A stretch of 64,000 nucleotides of DNA from Denitrovibrio acetiphilus DSM 12809 (GTDB taxonomy: Bacteria; Chrysiogenota; Deferribacteres; Deferribacterales; Geovibrionaceae), in contig NC_013943.1 in the NCBI RefSeq assembly GCF_000025725.1, positions 2,418,001 to 2,482,000 on the forward strand, in the 5' to 3' direction. The position numbers and the translations under genes are program-made. Positions 47,319-56,639 of this stretch are shown piece after piece. Each line of letters opens with the position of its first letter. Within the stretch, counting starts at the first letter, position 1. The notes beneath the pieces are model-generated. The model had not been told where the DNA came from. It worked only from the letters and a program-made list of their open reading frames with translations, and did not search any database.

Positions 47319-50300
47319 ATGAGAATAAAAAAATTGATGTCAGCCAACAGAGGTGAAATAGCTATCCGTACTTTCAGAGCCTGTACCGAGATGGGTATCA
47401 GAACCGTGGCTCTATACTCGGAAGAGGACAAATATTCACTCCACAGATACAAAGCTGATGAAGCTTACCTAATAGGCAAAGGTCTCGATCCTGTTGCAGC
47501 TTACATGAATATCGATGAAATAATACAACTTGCTATACATAAAAAGATAGATGCAATACATCCGGGTTACGGCTTTCTCGCTGAAAATGCAGAGTTCGCA
47601 AAAGCCTGCAAAGAAGCAGGAATCATATTTATCGGCCCCGACTCTGACACAATCAACATGTTCGGAGATAAAAAGAACGCAAAAATCCTTGCGAAAAAGT
47701 GCGGAGTACCCGTAATTGAAGGTTCGGTCGGCACTGTTGCCACAACAGAAGAGGCGGCATCTGTGTCCGAGTCTATAGGCTACCCTGTTCTGATCAAAGC
47801 CGTCGCAGGCGGAGGCGGACGAGGCATCAGAATTGCGAAAAACAAAAAAGAACTGCTGGAGAACTACGGTTCTGCCAAAAGTGAAGCTCTGAAAGCATTC
47901 GGAAATGACGAAATAATTATAGAAAAATACATTGAAGAACCGAAACACATAGAAGTACAACTCCTCGCAGACAAACACGGTAGCATTGTCCACCTCTTCG
48001 AACGTGACTGCTCCATACAGCGCCGCCATCAGAAGCTTATTGAGATAGCGCCCTCCATCAGCGTAGACGACAAAACTCTTCAGCAAATGTATAACGCAGC
48101 CATAGAAATAGGTAAAAAATCTAAACTTGTAAACGCTGCCACAGTGGAGTTTCTCGTTGACAAAAAACAAGATTTTTATTTTCTGGAGGTCAACCCCAGA
48201 CTTCAAGTCGAACACACTATAACGGAGCTCATCACCGGTATAGACATTGTTCAGTCACAGATCAACATTGCCCAGGGAGAGAAACTAAGCTCTCCGGATA
48301 TTGACATAGAATCTCAGGACACAATCAGAAAAAACGGCTATGCAATTCAATGCCGTGTAACAACAGAAGATCCCGAAAACAACTTTTTCCCTGACACGGG
48401 AGAAATCCAGGCATACAGAACTGCCGCGGGGTTTGGTGTGCGGCTGGATGCCGGAAATGGTTTTGCAAACGCCAAAATTTCACCTCACTATGACTCCCTC
48501 TTGGTGAAGGTATCCACCCACGCCCACTCCTTTGCTCAATCCGCCCGAAAGATGCACCGGGCTCTGAGCGAATTTCGTATCCGAGGGGTCAAAACAAACA
48601 TCCAGTTCCTAGAAAAAGTGATTTCTCACGAAAAATTCCTTAACGGCAACTTCAATACTACTTTCGTAGACAGCAACAAAGACCTGTGCGTATTCAAACA
48701 GAGACAGGACAGAGCAACAAAAGCTCTCAAATTTCTGGCAAATAATATAATTAACAACCCGTCCGGTTCACGTCTTTCAAAAGAGATAATACTCCCCAGT
48801 ATCAATCCTCCGGTTGTTCCATACGGTGTGCCTGTTCCGGCAGGGACTAAAGATATTCTGAACAGAAGAGGCGTTCAGGGGGTTATAGACCACGTACGCA
48901 GATCAAACGAGGCGTTCTTTACCGACACCACTTTCAGAGACGCCCACCAGTCTCTCCTTGCCACCCGTGTCCGCACTAAAGATATGCTCGATATCGCAGA
49001 GTATTATGCACATCACCTGAACGGACTTTTCTCTATGGAGATGTGGGGCGGTGCAACATATGACGTTGCCTACCGTTTCCTTAAAGAATCACCATGGGAC
49101 AGGCTGATACAGCTTCGGGCGAAAGCTCCGAATATACTATTTCAGATGTTGCTGCGTGCCTCCAACGCTGTTGGTTACACAAATTATCCCGACAATGTAG
49201 TCAGACAGTTCATAAAGCTCGCCTGCGAAAACGGAATAGACATTTTCAGGATTTTCGACTGCTTCAACTGGGTTGAACAGATGACACCTGCCATCGAAGA
49301 AGTGAAAAAGAACGGACGCATCGCAGAAGCTGCAATATGCTATACCGGCGACATAACAGACCCGAAACGTACAAAGTATTCCCTAAACTATTACACAGGC
49401 ATAGCAAAAGAACTGGCAGAAGCCGGAACAGATATTATAGGCATCAAAGATATGGCAGGGCTTCTGAAACCATATGCTGCCAAAACCCTTATCAAAGCGA
49501 TCAAAGAGGAGACAGGGCTACCTGTTCACTTCCATACACACAACACCAGCGGTAATGCAGAAGCGGCTGCACTTATGGCTTTCGAAGCAGGTGCAGACAT
49601 CATTGACGCCGCAGTAAGCTCAATGTCAGGTCTCACCTCACAACCGAACATGAACTCCATAGCAGCGGCTCTTGACGGGCAGGACAAACACTCAACTCTT
49701 GACAAAAAAGCAATGCAAAACGTTTCTGACTATTTTGACAGGGTTCGCAGATATTACTTCCCATTTGAAAGCGGAATGAAGGCATCCAGCGCAGAAGTGT
49801 ATATGCATGAAATCCCCGGCGGTCAATATTCCAACCTCATAGTACAAGTTGAAGCAATGGGACTCATCGACAGATGGGAAGATGTGCGCCAGATGTATAC
49901 TGAGGTAAACAAAGAGCTGGGCGACATCATCAAAGTCACTCCATCATCCAAAGTTGTAGGAGACCTTGCACTGTTTCTTGTAAGAAATAATCTCACAGTT
50001 GATGACATATACATTAAGGGCGACACACTTAATTTTCCTGATTCAGTAGTCTCATTCTTTAAGGGTATGCTGGGGCAGCCTTACGGTGGTTTTCCGAAAA
50101 GACTTCAGGAGATAGTGCTTAAAGGTGAAAAACCTCTGGACTGCCGCCCCGGAGAACTGCTCGAAGACTTCGATTTCGAAGCAGCAGCAAAAGAGCTAAA
50201 AGATATGTTCGGGCGTGATTTCTCCCCCACAGAACTTATATCCTACGCACTTTATCCGGCAGTATTCAAAGACTATGTAAAATTCAACAGCGAATATGGA

Positions 50301-50753
50301 GACCCTTCTGTATTCTGCACAAGATCATTTTTCTACCCTCTTGAAAAAGAAGAAGAAATTGAACTCGACATAGAAGAGGGAAAAACTCTCATCATACGCC
50401 ATATGAATGTCAGCGAACCAGACGCAAAAGGGATGCGCAAAGTCTACTTTGAGCTGAACGGGCAACCTCGGTCGGTTACAGTAAAAGACGAGACGCTCAC
50501 AGACATCATAAAATCTAATGCAAAAGGTGATCCGGCAAATCCTAATGAGGTTTGCGCCACAATGCCCGGCAGCATCACAAAAGTTAACGTAAAAGCCGGC
50601 GATAAAGTCGCCAAAGGTGATGTGCTCCTCATAACCGAAGCAATGAAAATGGAGACAAAGATTGCATCTGCGGCGGATGGAGAAGTCAGTGAAGTATTCC
50701 TTCACGAAGGTGACAAAATAGAATCCGGAGACCTGCTGATAAAGCTGGTATAA
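47319..50753 (+). CDS. pyc: Pyruvate carboxylase (single chain)
   Basis: Biotin enzyme making oxaloacetate from pyruvate, bicarbonate and ATP. 1144 residues: biotin carboxylase domain (ANRGEIAIRTFRA start; ATP-grasp AVAGGGGRGIRIA; EVNPRLQVEHTITE), carboxyltransferase domain (TDTTFRDAHQSLLATRVRT, about 535; metal site HFHTHNTSGN), PC tetramerisation region and a C-terminal biotinyl domain with EAMKMET. This is the one-polypeptide form. Supplies the TCA arm encoded at the right end of the window. Confidence 0.97.
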   Translation: MRIKKLMSANRGEIAIRTFRACTEMGIRTVALYSEEDKYSLHRYKADEAYLIGKGLDPVAAYMNIDEIIQLAIHKKIDAIHPGYGFLAENAEFAKACKEAGIIFIGPDSDTINMFGDKKNAKILAKKCGVPVIEGSVGTVATTEEAASVSESIGYPVLIKAVAGGGGRGIRIAKNKKELLENYGSAKSEALKAFGNDEIIIEKYIEEPKHIEVQLLADKHGSIVHLFERDCSIQRRHQKLIEIAPSISVDDKTLQQMYNAAIEIGKKSKLVNAATVEFLVDKKQDFYFLEVNPRLQVEHTITELITGIDIVQSQINIAQGEKLSSPDIDIESQDTIRKNGYAIQCRVTTEDPENNFFPDTGEIQAYRTAAGFGVRLDAGNGFANAKISPHYDSLLVKVSTHAHSFAQSARKMHRALSEFRIRGVKTNIQFLEKVISHEKFLNGNFNTTFVDSNKDLCVFKQRQDRATKALKFLANNIINNPSGSRLSKEIILPSINPPVVPYGVPVPAGTKDILNRRGVQGVIDHVRRSNEAFFTDTTFRDAHQSLLATRVRTKDMLDIAEYYAHHLNGLFSMEMWGGATYDVAYRFLKESPWDRLIQLRAKAPNILFQMLLRASNAVGYTNYPDNVVRQFIKLACENGIDIFRIFDCFNWVEQMTPAIEEVKKNGRIAEAAICYTGDITDPKRTKYSLNYYTGIAKELAEAGTDIIGIKDMAGLLKPYAAKTLIKAIKEETGLPVHFHTHNTSGNAEAAALMAFEAGADIIDAAVSSMSGLTSQPNMNSIAAALDGQDKHSTLDKKAMQNVSDYFDRVRRYYFPFESGMKASSAEVYMHEIPGGQYSNLIVQVEAMGLIDRWEDVRQMYTEVNKELGDIIKVTPSSKVVGDLALFLVRNNLTVDDIYIKGDTLNFPDSVVSFFKGMLGQPYGGFPKRLQEIVLKGEKPLDCRPGELLEDFDFEAAAKELKDMFGRDFSPTELISYALYPAVFKDYVKFNSEYGDPSVFCTRSFFYPLEKEEEIELDIEEGKTLIIRHMNVSEPDAKGMRKVYFELNGQPRSVTVKDETLTDIIKSNAKGDPANPNEVCATMPGSITKVNVKAGDKVAKGDVLLITEAMKMETKIASAADGEVSEVFLHEGDKIESGDLLIKLV

Positions 50754-50778
50754 AAAACATAGATAATCTCACTGGAAC

Positions 50779-50817
50779 AAAAAAAGCCTGCCTCGGTGAA
50801 TCCGGACAGGCTTTTTC
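50779..50817. terminator. Bidirectional terminator between pyc and the OMP gene
   Basis: AAAAAGCCTG (50781-50790) and CAGGCTTTTT (50807-50816) form a stem flanked by A and T runs for both converging genes. Confidence 0.88.
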
Positions 50818-50835
50818 AAATTAGCTGAATAAGTT

Positions 50836-52101
50836 TTAGAAAGCAAAACCAAGATTAACAGTATAGCCTGTCACATCCGGTGCAAACATATAAGTTACCC
50901 CAAGGCGAAGCTTCCTCATAGTCTTCCTCACCCCTTTAGAGGTTTCTTTGTCTTTGACTTTTGCAAATCCGTATGAAACACCTATTTCATTATATGCATC
51001 AACATAAAGCTCAGAGCCGAAGTATCTTGTATCCGTAACAAATATTTCAAAGCTTGTATCTTTTGCCAGACCATCTGACGGGATGTTCAAATTCAGTCCG
51101 TTACGTATGACTGTGTTCTGAATATCAACATCAATATCATAATCGCCATACTTAAAAGGGATCGTCTCATACCTGCCCGCCATGTTGCCCATTGTGAGTG
51201 TGAGTCTGCCAAGGTGAAAGTTATACGAACTCGTAAGAGAACCGCTTATTATCTGTGCCACAGAAGCAAGGTCAACTGAACCGACAGCACCGTAACCGAC
51301 AGCGGGAGTCATGCTCCAGTCATTATTTATGAAATATGTAAAACCAAGCCCAAGACCAAAATTATAAGCCTCTGAACCATCGACATCGACATAAGAGATT
51401 GGCAGACGGAAGCTGAGAGAGTTTTTAGACCCGTCAAATCTGACAGTATAAGCGAGAGGCAAACCGTAAGAACTGCTTGAAACGCCATCGAGATCATAGT
51501 TAGAATATCTGGAAAAAACGGAAATCATATTGGCATTAATACTGCCGGAATTCCCCATACCGGATGTATTCATCTCTATAGCTTCGTCAGAATTCACGCC
51601 ATACATATAGTCCATTGCAACCATTCTTGACTGCAAGCTGGTTGGGTTACCCGCAACAGGGTCAGTTGGAGTCTCGGCAGCGAGCTCCTGCATAAGTTTT
51701 GTCACAGCACCCGCTCCGTTCTCTTTCAGCCAGTCTTCCATTTCGTCAACACTGTCATCCCTGTCCACACCATCAAACACCTCGGTAACTCCAATGGAAG
51801 GAATTGTCAGAGTTATCTGAGTTGAATTCTCTGCCATAGTAAGATAAATAGGCACACCGCGAAAATCAATGGTTGCATTTGCCGCTGTAACATCCTCGTT
51901 GTAATTGGTAATATTTTGTGTGATTTTGTCTGTATCAAGGTTGTCGATAACATCCTCAACGGATGAAAAACTTTGGGTATAAATATCTTCTGTAGCTTCG
52001 CCGGGGTTTGCAACTATCTCAAGATTAAAAATACCTGCATAAGAATCAAGCGGCAGCAGAAGGGTAAACGCCGCAATAGTTAAAAGAATCTTTCTGAACA
52101 T
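50836..52101 (-). CDS. Predicted outer-membrane beta-barrel protein, unknown family
   Basis: 421 residues from ATG 52099-52101, chosen because AGGAG lies six bases before it; an ATG two codons earlier touches the Shine-Dalgarno. Signal peptide (LLTIAAFTLLLPLDSYAG, cleavage near 23). The N-terminal 140 residues are acidic and helical/beta mixed; the C-terminal part (about 190-421) alternates like amphipathic strands and ends NLGFAF, a barrel-type terminus. No family recognised; it may be a lineage-specific porin- or autotransporter-like protein. Confidence 0.75.
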   Translation of the reverse strand: MFRKILLTIAAFTLLLPLDSYAGIFNLEIVANPGEATEDIYTQSFSSVEDVIDNLDTDKITQNITNYNEDVTAANATIDFRGVPIYLTMAENSTQITLTIPSIGVTEVFDGVDRDDSVDEMEDWLKENGAGAVTKLMQELAAETPTDPVAGNPTSLQSRMVAMDYMYGVNSDEAIEMNTSGMGNSGSINANMISVFSRYSNYDLDGVSSSSYGLPLAYTVRFDGSKNSLSFRLPISYVDVDGSEAYNFGLGLGFTYFINNDWSMTPAVGYGAVGSVDLASVAQIISGSLTSSYNFHLGRLTLTMGNMAGRYETIPFKYGDYDIDVDIQNTVIRNGLNLNIPSDGLAKDTSFEIFVTDTRYFGSELYVDAYNEIGVSYGFAKVKDKETSKGVRKTMRKLRLGVTYMFAPDVTGYTVNLGFAF

Positions 52102-52199
52102 AAACATCTCCTATATCATTGAGTATCTGTAATATTAACACGATCAGTTACTACTTTGAACTAATTATATTAATATTATTGTAATATCTTCGCAGACAA

Positions 52200-53999
52200 T
52201 TATTGTGATTTGATAAATAGTTCAATAACTGCAGCAGTCTTTTCAGGTATGGAGCAATACTCAGATATATCCTTTGCTGTCAGATCTTTCCGCTCATATA
52301 TATCAGGAAATACTTCAAGCACTTTTCTGACAGTCTTCTCACCTACCCCTTCCAGCATAAGCAACGGAGATTTCTTAAAGTTCTTCAGTGCCAGCTTCCG
52401 GCTGTAATCAATAGCAAACCTGTGTGATTCATCACGAACTTTTTGTATAAAAAGCAGCAAAGGATCATTTTTCTTGAGATTAAGAGGATTTTTTCTACCG
52501 GGAATATGCACAGATTCAATGGACTGTTCCTGTTTGTCTTTCATGAATTTTATACTGCGCCCTTTGGATATAGAAATAAAGTTGGCAGTATACCCCTTTT
52601 CACTGGCGGCTCTCATGGCGGAATTAAGCTGACCTATACCGCCGTCAACAATATAAAGATCCGCAGGGGGTTCGGAACCCTCCTGGATATTTTCAAATTT
52701 TCTGCTGAAAAGCTCATAAATACTGATAAAGTCGTCATTTTCTGCAGTTCTTATACGGTATTTCCTGTATTGAGCTTTAGAAAACTCACCATCCACAGCA
52801 ACAATTGACACTCCGACAGTTCCGGAACCTCCCAGATGCGAAATATCCACACATTCGATCCTTGAAACACTCTCTGCTCCGATAATCTTCTTAAGCTTTT
52901 CTGTTATATCTTTCCTCTTCGAGAGCTTATTCAGGTAAAGCTGTGTCTGCACACGCCCATTATCGAGAGCGAGTTTCTCAACAGCGGCATAACCTCTCTT
53001 TCTGAAACGGAGTTTTTTGTCAGCAAGCTTCTCAAGTGCTTCCTGAAGGCTGCCAGAGTCTTCCAGACCAGCGATATAGACCATTTGCGGATAGTTACGG
53101 AGCACAGAATACATTTGCAGCACAAAGGATTCTATCACCCCTGACGGGTTTTCATCATCTTCCAGAATCTCTGTCCTGCTTCCGATAAGACGTCCCCCTC
53201 TGATGAACATCGCAGTGATACCGCTCACGTTCTCGAAACTATGGGGAACAAAAACATCAATACTGCTGGTATCATCCGGCATAACTACTGTCTGTTTAGT
53301 AAAAAGCCGGGACAATCCCCGCAGTCTGTCACGCATGATGGCGGCTTCCTCAAAGTTCATATCGTCCGAAAGACGCATCATCTCCTGTTCCATATGTGAT
53401 TTTACTGTATCCACATTCCCTCTGAAAAACTCCCGTATCTGCTCAACAAGCTGATTATAACGGTTTTTACTGATCATATTCTCGCAAGGTCCCAGACATT
53501 TTCTTATCTGGAATTTTAGACAAAGTTTTCCCTCTCTGAATTTACTGTCTCCGCAGGATCTCAGGGGAAAGACTTTAAGGAGTTCGTCCACTATGGAACG
53601 CAAACTTCCCACATCCACAAAAGGACCGAAATATTCGCCTTTTTTCCCTGATTCTCTTGTTATGCGCAGCTTTGGATAATCTTCCTCTGTGATCAAAATA
53701 AAAGGGTAACTTTTAGAATCTTTAAGCCGGACATTATATCTGGGCTTTTCAGTTTTTATGACGTTATTTTCAAGAAGCAGCGCTTCCGCCTCGCTTGTGG
53801 TAACAACGAAGCGTATGTCACGGGCAGACTGAAGCATCTTTCTTGTGCGGATAGGTTTACTTTCGAAATCAACAAAATACGAAGAGACCCTGTTGCGAAG
53901 GTTCTTCGCCTTACCAACATACAGGATCTCTCCATTTTTCCCCAGATACAGATATATGCCCGGATTTTCGGGTATTTCTTTTAATACGGGTTTAAACAT
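52200..53999 (-). CDS. uvrC: Excinuclease ABC subunit C
   Basis: Nuclease subunit of nucleotide excision repair, 599 residues. GIY-YIG domain (PGIYLYLGKNGEILYVGKAK, about 12-31) for 3' incision, cysteine cluster CLKFQIRKCLGPCE, UVR domain (MNFEEAAIMRDRLRGL, about 215), RNase H-like domain with CVDISHLGGSGTVGV (about 385) for 5' incision, and C-terminal helix-hairpin-helix (LEGVGEKTVRKVLE). Confidence 0.96.
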   Translation of the reverse strand: MFKPVLKEIPENPGIYLYLGKNGEILYVGKAKNLRNRVSSYFVDFESKPIRTRKMLQSARDIRFVVTTSEAEALLLENNVIKTEKPRYNVRLKDSKSYPFILITEEDYPKLRITRESGKKGEYFGPFVDVGSLRSIVDELLKVFPLRSCGDSKFREGKLCLKFQIRKCLGPCENMISKNRYNQLVEQIREFFRGNVDTVKSHMEQEMMRLSDDMNFEEAAIMRDRLRGLSRLFTKQTVVMPDDTSSIDVFVPHSFENVSGITAMFIRGGRLIGSRTEILEDDENPSGVIESFVLQMYSVLRNYPQMVYIAGLEDSGSLQEALEKLADKKLRFRKRGYAAVEKLALDNGRVQTQLYLNKLSKRKDITEKLKKIIGAESVSRIECVDISHLGGSGTVGVSIVAVDGEFSKAQYRKYRIRTAENDDFISIYELFSRKFENIQEGSEPPADLYIVDGGIGQLNSAMRAASEKGYTANFISISKGRSIKFMKDKQEQSIESVHIPGRKNPLNLKKNDPLLLFIQKVRDESHRFAIDYSRKLALKNFKKSPLLMLEGVGEKTVRKVLEVFPDIYERKDLTAKDISEYCSIPEKTAAVIELFIKSQ

Positions 54000-54085
54000 A
54001 GCAGGGATTATATTTCATTCTGTCTCTATGGTCAATCAGGAGCAGGCGGATACGGCATGTCTGTTCCCTGTTAATCTGCACTCAT

Positions 54086-54439
54086 TCAGAATGTTATTAG
54101 TTTGGCGCCTCTTTGAAGCATTCTTGTAACAGGTTCGCCCATATAACGGACATCTATACCCATACCTATCAGCTTATCGGACACACCGTATATATCAGCA
54201 TTCTCCCTGCAAGCAGAAACACTGACACCTGCCGTGATCATCTCTTTAACTTTTTCCTGAACACCTTCGTCATCGGCGAGAAGTTTTGCCGACGGTCCCC
54301 ATATCACGAGGTGAACTGCGTCCCACCACTCTTTATATTTGGCATTAAGTGTATACATAAAAACTGTAGTCTCTGCCACATCTCTGTCAGAGGAGCACCA
54401 GATAACAGCTAATTCATTATTATCTAATTTTGTAGCCAT
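54086..54439 (-). CDS. DsrE/YchN-like protein
   Basis: 117 residues from ATG 54437-54439 (AAGGAGAAACCC upstream); an upstream in-frame start has no ribosome-binding site. DsrE fold: LAVIWCSSDRDVAETTVFMY, then HLVIWGPSAKLL, and a single conserved cysteine in GVSVSACRENADIYGV, the persulfide-type position. Relatives act in sulfur relay or as small trimeric or hexameric proteins of unknown role. The neighbouring metal-handling genes fit sulfur or metal trafficking. Confidence 0.85.
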   Translation of the reverse strand: MATKLDNNELAVIWCSSDRDVAETTVFMYTLNAKYKEWWDAVHLVIWGPSAKLLADDEGVQEKVKEMITAGVSVSACRENADIYGVSDKLIGMGIDVRYMGEPVTRMLQRGAKLITF

Positions 54440-54579
54440 GGGTTTCTCCTTTCCGCACTGTTTATAATCATAGTTATAATTTAATCTGATCATAAATTAT
54501 AGCAAGAGAAAAGGACTAATTTAGTCTTCTGAATGGTTATAAAAAAAGGGGCACAAAAGTACCCCGCATTACGAATAGT

Positions 54580-54957
54580 TTAGTGTGAGCAACTGTGGGA
54601 GCTGTGAGAACAGGTCTCCATGTTCATTGTAAGGTTTTCGAGTTCCCCTTTGACATAAAGTTTAATGTCGTCTTCCACGATACCGGAAGCTGAACGCATA
54701 ACCTGTATTCCGTCCTGCATGAGTTTCGCGATAGCGCCCTGGCCTATCCCACCCACAACAATAGCATCTACAGATCTGCCGGCAAGGGCAGCAACGGGAT
54801 TACATGCACCATGCTCATGGGCTACATCACTATTGTTTATGAAATCAAGCTCCTCAGTTTCTGTGTCATACACAACAAACCCCGGAGCTGAACCGAAATG
54901 ACCATAAACGCTGCTTGCTGCACCGTCATTTTGTTCAACTGGAAAACATACTTTCAT
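54580..54957 (-). CDS. NifX/NifB-type (dinitrogenase Fe-Mo cofactor) domain protein with Cys/His tail
   Basis: 125 residues of the small RNase H-like family related to NifX and the NifB C-terminus: VCFPVEQNDGAASSVYGHFG, then VAHEHGACNPVAAL and GGIGQGAIAKLMQDGI. The C-terminal tail ETCSHSSHSCSH adds Cys and His ligands. No nif genes are here, so nitrogenase maturation is unlikely; binding of a metal cluster is plausible. First of three paralogs in 4 kb. Confidence 0.88.
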   Translation of the reverse strand: MKVCFPVEQNDGAASSVYGHFGSAPGFVVYDTETEELDFINNSDVAHEHGACNPVAALAGRSVDAIVVGGIGQGAIAKLMQDGIQVMRSASGIVEDDIKLYVKGELENLTMNMETCSHSSHSCSH

Positions 54958-54983
54958 ACCATCCTCCTTCTGTTTCTCTAAGT

Positions 54984-55012
54984 AAGATAATCAGCATATG
55001 TTCATTAGTCAA
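54984..55012 (-). promoter_or_regulatory. Probable promoter of the first NifX-type gene
   Basis: TTGACT (55007-55012) and TATCTT (54984-54989), 17 bp apart on the minus strand. A weak hairpin TATCC/GGATA lies just upstream after the CDF gene. Confidence 0.45.
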
Positions 55013-55086
55013 TAACAAAATACAGTGTATTTCTTTTTTATATCCTAAAAGGGATAAAACGGCAGCAGTTCAGCTTATTTAAAGAT

Positions 55087-56031
55087 TCAGATCCATTCCG
55101 GCTGCAAAGTTATGTGCCCTATCTTATATTTATGCTCCAGATCATGGCTTATCTTATGCACAAGTTCGTAATAGCACTCTTTTCCGCCGCAGTTTATAAC
55201 AATATGAGCCGACATAAAATACATTCTATGGGTAACTTCCCATATATGAACATCGTGCACGTTATCGACAGTATCATACTTGCTGCTGATATATTCTCTG
55301 ACTTCTTCGATACTGACCGGAGAAGACTCAAGCAGGATATTAACCGAGCTTTTAAAGAGTGAATATGACCACCTTGCAATAACAAAAGCGACCATGACTG
55401 CTATTAGAGGGTCTATTATGTACCAGTCTGTATAATAGATCACAACAGCACCAACAACAATTGCAACAGAGGACAGCGTATCTGCCATCATATGCAGAAA
55501 TGCTGAACGCAAATTAACGTTACTCATGTCTCCCTTCAGAAGAATCAGACCTGTGATGATATTCACCAGAAGCCCTATAAGGGCAACTACCATAGTTGTA
55601 CCTGCTTCAATAGCCATCGGGTTAATGAACCTTTCAACCGCTTCGTAAAGAATCCATATAACCGAAAGACCTATGGTTATGGCATTTACAAATGCAGCAA
55701 GAACTTCCATACGGTGATACCCGAATGTCTTTTCTGCCGGAGCACTTCTCGTTGCCATTATAATAGCAATATAGCTTATCCCCAGAGCGAAAGAATGAGT
55801 AAACATATGCACAGCATCACTCACAAGAGCCAGAGACCCGGCAAGAAGTCCATAAACTATCTCTATCACCATGGTACCGAATGTTATGAGAAGAGAAATC
55901 CCAAGCACCCGCTTATCTGCAGTACGGTAGTCGTGGTGATGGTGGTCATGATCGTGATCATGTTCGTGGTGGTGATGCCCCTCACCGGAAACCGGAGCGT
56001 GATCGTGGGAACCGAATAAACATTTTTCCAT
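55087..56031 (-). CDS. CDF-family metal exporter with His-rich N-terminus
   Basis: Inner-membrane cation diffusion facilitator of 314 residues. The N-terminus has a His-rich segment (HHHHEHDHDHDHHHHD, about 19-34). Six membrane helices follow, then a cytoplasmic domain. TM2 reads SDAVHMFTHSFALG, so the metal site is HxxxH where zinc CDFs usually have HxxxD; TM5 reads LHMMADTLSS, the normal HxxxD. Metal specificity is thus uncertain (Zn, Co or Ni are all possible). It is 2 bp after the DUF156 repressor, an evident efflux operon. Confidence 0.92.
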   Translation of the reverse strand: MEKCLFGSHDHAPVSGEGHHHHEHDHDHDHHHHDYRTADKRVLGISLLITFGTMVIEIVYGLLAGSLALVSDAVHMFTHSFALGISYIAIIMATRSAPAEKTFGYHRMEVLAAFVNAITIGLSVIWILYEAVERFINPMAIEAGTTMVVALIGLLVNIITGLILLKGDMSNVNLRSAFLHMMADTLSSVAIVVGAVVIYYTDWYIIDPLIAVMVAFVIARWSYSLFKSSVNILLESSPVSIEEVREYISSKYDTVDNVHDVHIWEVTHRMYFMSAHIVINCGGKECYYELVHKISHDLEHKYKIGHITLQPEWI

Positions 56032-56033
56032 AA

Positions 56034-56327
56034 TTATTTCCCGAATACTTTCAAAATTTCGAGGAATTTACTAAGCTGCACATCCGCCTCTTCTTTCTCT
56101 TTACTGCGCATATCCTCTATCAGGTGTCCTTTGGCATATATCTCCAGATATTCACTCATCATAGAATGCACAGCACCTTTTACAGAGGCAAGCATATGAA
56201 CAAGCTCATATGGGTCTCTGAACTCATAGTCAGCATTGCCGAGATGCTCCTTGATAGTATTCACCTGACCGGATATTCTGCTTATTCTGTTATAAAGTTT
56301 TTTCTTTGCTTCTTTGGAGTGCGACAT
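56034..56327 (-). CDS. DUF156 (CsoR/RcnR/FrmR) family repressor, cysteine-free
   Basis: 97 residues from ATG 56325-56327 (GAGG seven bases upstream). All-helical family fold with RISRISGQVNTIKEHL and VKGAVHSMMSEY...AKGHLIED. It contains no cysteine; at the RcnR Cys35 position there is a Pro. Candidate ligands are His3, His44, His54 and His68. Compared with RcnR there are four extra residues between GAV and KGH, about one helical turn. Operon with the CDF exporter and autoregulation through the palindrome upstream are strongly suggested. Confidence 0.9.
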   Translation of the reverse strand: MSHSKEAKKKLYNRISRISGQVNTIKEHLGNADYEFRDPYELVHMLASVKGAVHSMMSEYLEIYAKGHLIEDMRSKEKEEADVQLSKFLEILKVFGK

Positions 56328-56338
56328 AATTAACCTCA

Positions 56339-56381
56339 ATATAGTATACCCCCCTATACTATATCAATGTAACATTGTCAA
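56339..56381 (-). promoter_or_regulatory. Operator and promoter of the DUF156-CDF operon
   Basis: A perfect palindrome ATATAGTATA-CCCCCC-TATACTATAT occupies 56339-56364. A G/C tract flanked by inverted A/T arms is the known operator form of RcnR/CsoR-type repressors. On the minus strand TTGACA (56376-56381) lies 17 bp before TATAGG, whose bases fall in the palindrome, so repressor binding would block RNA polymerase. Confidence 0.85.
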
Positions 56382-56479
56382 ATAAATTCCCACGGGTAAC
56401 CTCGGGGTTCTATGCTTCGCTTATGCTTAACGCATGAAGTTACAACTTCGTTGGCATAGCTAGAACATATGCAAAATAC

Positions 56480-56567
56480 GTCACTGCGAAGCCCGCAGGG
56501 CTGTGGCAGGCTCTGGACTCGTTAGCTAATCCTGAGATTGCTTCGTCATTACATTCCCCGCAATGAC
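56480..56567. repeat. Short intergenic repeat with imperfect inverted ends
   Basis: 88 bp bounded by GTCACTGCG (56480-56488) and CGCAATGAC (56559-56567), which are inverted copies with one mismatch. The interior includes GAGATTGCTTCGTCATTACA and GAAGCCCGCAGGGCTG. This text (GTCATTGCG...GACGAAGCAATCTC on the minus strand) resembles a widespread intergenic repeat found in many bacterial genomes; that recollection is not a search result. Probably a MITE-like or REP-like element. Confidence 0.65.
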
Positions 56568-56639
56568 CTATAAGCTCTAAAGTTGTGATTAGCTCATTCA
56601 TCCACGCATAAATGCATGATGTTCTGTCTTCGACCACAT

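Noticed and set aside
54541-54570. Terminator after the first NifX-type gene (GGGGC..ACCCC)
   Set aside because: The stem is only four to five pairs with a long loop; too weak to list as a feature.
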